Part shown: piece after piece, positions 21,158 through 22,260 of the stretch
Numbering within the stretch: position 1 is the stretch's first letter
How the letters are laid out: the number at the start of each line of letters is the position of its first letter
Assembly: GCF_008831285.2 (NCBI RefSeq)
Contig: NW_022205241.1
Coordinates: 1-22,260 of the forward strand
DNA: 22,260 nucleotides
Source: Nymphaea colorata
Lineage: Eukaryota; Streptophyta; Magnoliopsida; Nymphaeales; Nymphaeaceae
Reading direction: 5' to 3'
Notes under the pieces: generated by a model
What the model saw: the letters and a program-made list of their open reading frames with translations, nothing else
Databases searched by the model: none
What the model was told of the DNA's origin: nothing
Translations under genes and position numbers: made by a program

Positions 21158-22260
21158 ATGTATAGATTAGTTTGATGCTTGTAGTTAGTCCATAAGTAGA
21201 ACTTTTTGTTTATTGAATTAAGTAAAAGGGGTCAAACAAAAGCATAGATCCCACTTGTATCCATATGAACTTGTGATTTCAATATTTAAATCGTTCATTA
21301 CACATGTAATAACAAGTGAAACACATTAGATTAATATAGGGAGCAAATTAACGACTTGAATCTTATTCATTCTCATACAAACTTGTGATTTCGATCAACT
21401 AAATCATTCAAATGGATGTACTAACAAGTTAAAAACATTCAATTAAATATGTGTGATCAATGAATCGCTTAAATCCACTCGTGTTTATACGAACAACTGA
21501 TTTCAATCGCTTATATCGCGTACTATAAATGTAACGACAAGTTGAATTACTAGGGATGAAACTAACGCATAGATTCCATTTTAACTGTATGAACTGGTGA
21601 TTTAATCGTTCTTTATAGAAGTAATAAACAGTGAAACACATTAGGTTAACTATAAGGGATCAATTGAATGACTTGAATCACAAACTAATGCGTGAATGTG
21701 CTTAAAGATGCATGTTGAATGATTTAGTGGAATGAAATTACAGGCTTGTATGAACATAAATGACATTTAAGTATTTACTTGCTGTATTTCAGTTAATAAC
21801 GTGTTTCGCTTGTTATTACATCTATAACGAATGATTTCAATGGTTCAAACTAAAAGTTTGTACGAAAAAATGAGATTCACGTCATTCGTTTTGATCGCTT
21901 ATCATTAGCCTAATGCGTTCACTTGTTATTACATGTACAATTGATTGATTTGTTGATTGAAATCACAAGTTCAAATGGATGCAAGTGGGATCTACGCATT
22001 AGTTTGATCTCTTGTAGTCAATCCAATGAGTTGAACTTGTAGTTACATCAATAGTAAGGATCTAATGAATTGAAATCACAAGTTTGTATCAATACGAGTG
22101 GATTTAAGCGATTCATCTGAGCACGCATATTTCATTGAATGTGATTAACATGTTGCTACATCCACGTTGAAAGATTTAGTGGATTTAAATCACAAGTTTG
22201 CATGAAAATGAACAAAATTCAAGTGGTTCATTTCTCTTTTATAGTTAAATCTAATGTGTT
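21158..22260 (+). repeat. Satellite copy 19, partial (1103 bp) with many small indels
   Basis: The copy is cut by the end of the window inside unit E. It has the GTTTATTG allele, ACTAACGCATAG and the long C' form (21583-21597). It also has about 17 one- or two-base indels spread along its length, for example GTCCATAAG, GATCAATGAAT, GATTTAATCG, GTTAATAACG, CGTTTTGATC, GCGTTCACT, GAGTGGATTT and GTTAAATCT. Most other copies have zero to four. The excess is almost entirely homopolymer or short-run length change, the usual signature of uncorrected long-read error, although decay at a true array edge is also possible. Confidence 0.96.

Larger units (their letters stand above)
1..22260. repeat. Tandem satellite array, ~1,178-bp monomer, 18 complete copies plus one partial
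   Basis: The entire window is the same sequence repeated head to tail, with no unique DNA at either side. I phased the copies by the recurring 8-mer ATGTATAG and read the start of each one; neighbouring starts lie 1133 to 1185 bp apart, and 14 of 18 complete copies are 1175-1179 bp. The length differences are fully accounted for by the individual indels listed under each copy. Copies differ from one another by only a few bases, so the array was homogenised recently. No stretch contains a gene: all frames are broken by frequent stops. Such kilobase-scale homogeneous arrays are typical of eukaryotic satellite DNA at centromeres, subtelomeres or other heterochromatin; which of these applies here cannot be told. 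HpaI (GTTAAC) occurs once per intact monomer, so it should give a 1.18-kb ladder. Confidence 0.99.

Noticed and set aside
21429-21641. Minus-strand 70-codon open reading frame
   Set aside because: It exists only because frame-changing indels of the degraded copy 19 (GATCAATG, AAATCCACTC, GATTTAATCG and the long C' insertion) join short open stretches. The equivalent frame is interrupted in the 18 complete copies. No domain, signal or codon pattern is visible.
1-22260. CRISPR array
   Set aside because: The repeat is about 1.18 kb and its parts of ~114 bp are adjacent without unique spacers. There are no cas-like genes.
1-22260. Ribosomal spacer, telomere repeat or organelle DNA
   Set aside because: There is no rRNA-like sequence, no short telomeric motif runs (TTTAGGG/TTAGGG type), and no tRNA or organellar gene. 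Only the satellite monomer is present.
1-22260. Array as a pure assembly or rolling-circle amplification artefact
   Set aside because: Copy-specific variants (two different deletions, long C' in scattered copies, alternating junction alleles, dimer-shared changes) are hard to obtain by copying one read or template repeatedly. Local consensus errors at the two ends remain likely.

Overview
The whole 22,260-base window is one uninterrupted tandem satellite array. It holds 18 complete head-to-tail copies and one partial copy of an AT-rich monomer of about 1,178 bp (roughly one third G+C in a hand-counted stretch). There is no protein-coding gene, RNA gene, CRISPR array or autonomous transposon that I can support. 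Stop codons are dense in all frames. The only ORF of any size (70 codons, minus strand, 21429-21641) exists because of indels in the last, degraded copy. Kilobase-scale, nearly identical, non-coding tandem repeats point to a eukaryotic nuclear genome (plant or invertebrate satellite, centromeric, pericentromeric or subtelomeric heterochromatin). The sequence alone does not identify the organism or the chromosomal location.

Layout. I phase each copy at the 8-mer ATGTATAG. Copies start at 1, 1177, 2356, 3534, 4712, 5891, 7069, 8248, 9426, 10603, 11787, 12962, 14139, 15317, 16484, 17617, 18795, 19973 and 21158 (the last runs off the window at 22260). Copy lengths are 1176, 1179, 1178, 1178, 1179, 1178, 1179, 1178, 1177, 1184, 1175, 1177, 1178, 1167, 1133, 1178, 1178 and 1185 bp, plus 1103 bp of copy 19. 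Every departure from 1178/1179 is explained by the specific indels listed under the copies.

Inside the monomer there is a second level of order. It is built from diverged units of about 113-118 bp. Six lie in plus orientation (A-B-C-D-E-F). They are followed across the monomer junction by five in minus orientation (F'-E'-D'-C'-B'), the inner two of which are shortened. The array is therefore a chain of imperfect palindromes of about 1 kb. Each is centred about 47 bp into a monomer with essentially no loop, and they are separated by an asymmetric spacer of about 197 bp that holds unit A and half of unit B.

Between copies there is a third level. Copies 2-8 (1177-9425) are almost identical. A one-base variant at the palindrome centre (GTTTATTG versus GTTTCATTG) alternates strictly from copy 4 to copy 13, which marks a two-copy higher-order repeat. 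Copies 9-12 look like a duplicated dimer. Copies 14 and 15 carry deletions. Copies 1-2 and 16-18 share a third allele (GTTTTATTG). The first 120 bases and the whole final copy carry clustered small indels, which suggests array edge decay or low-quality ends of an assembled long-read contig.
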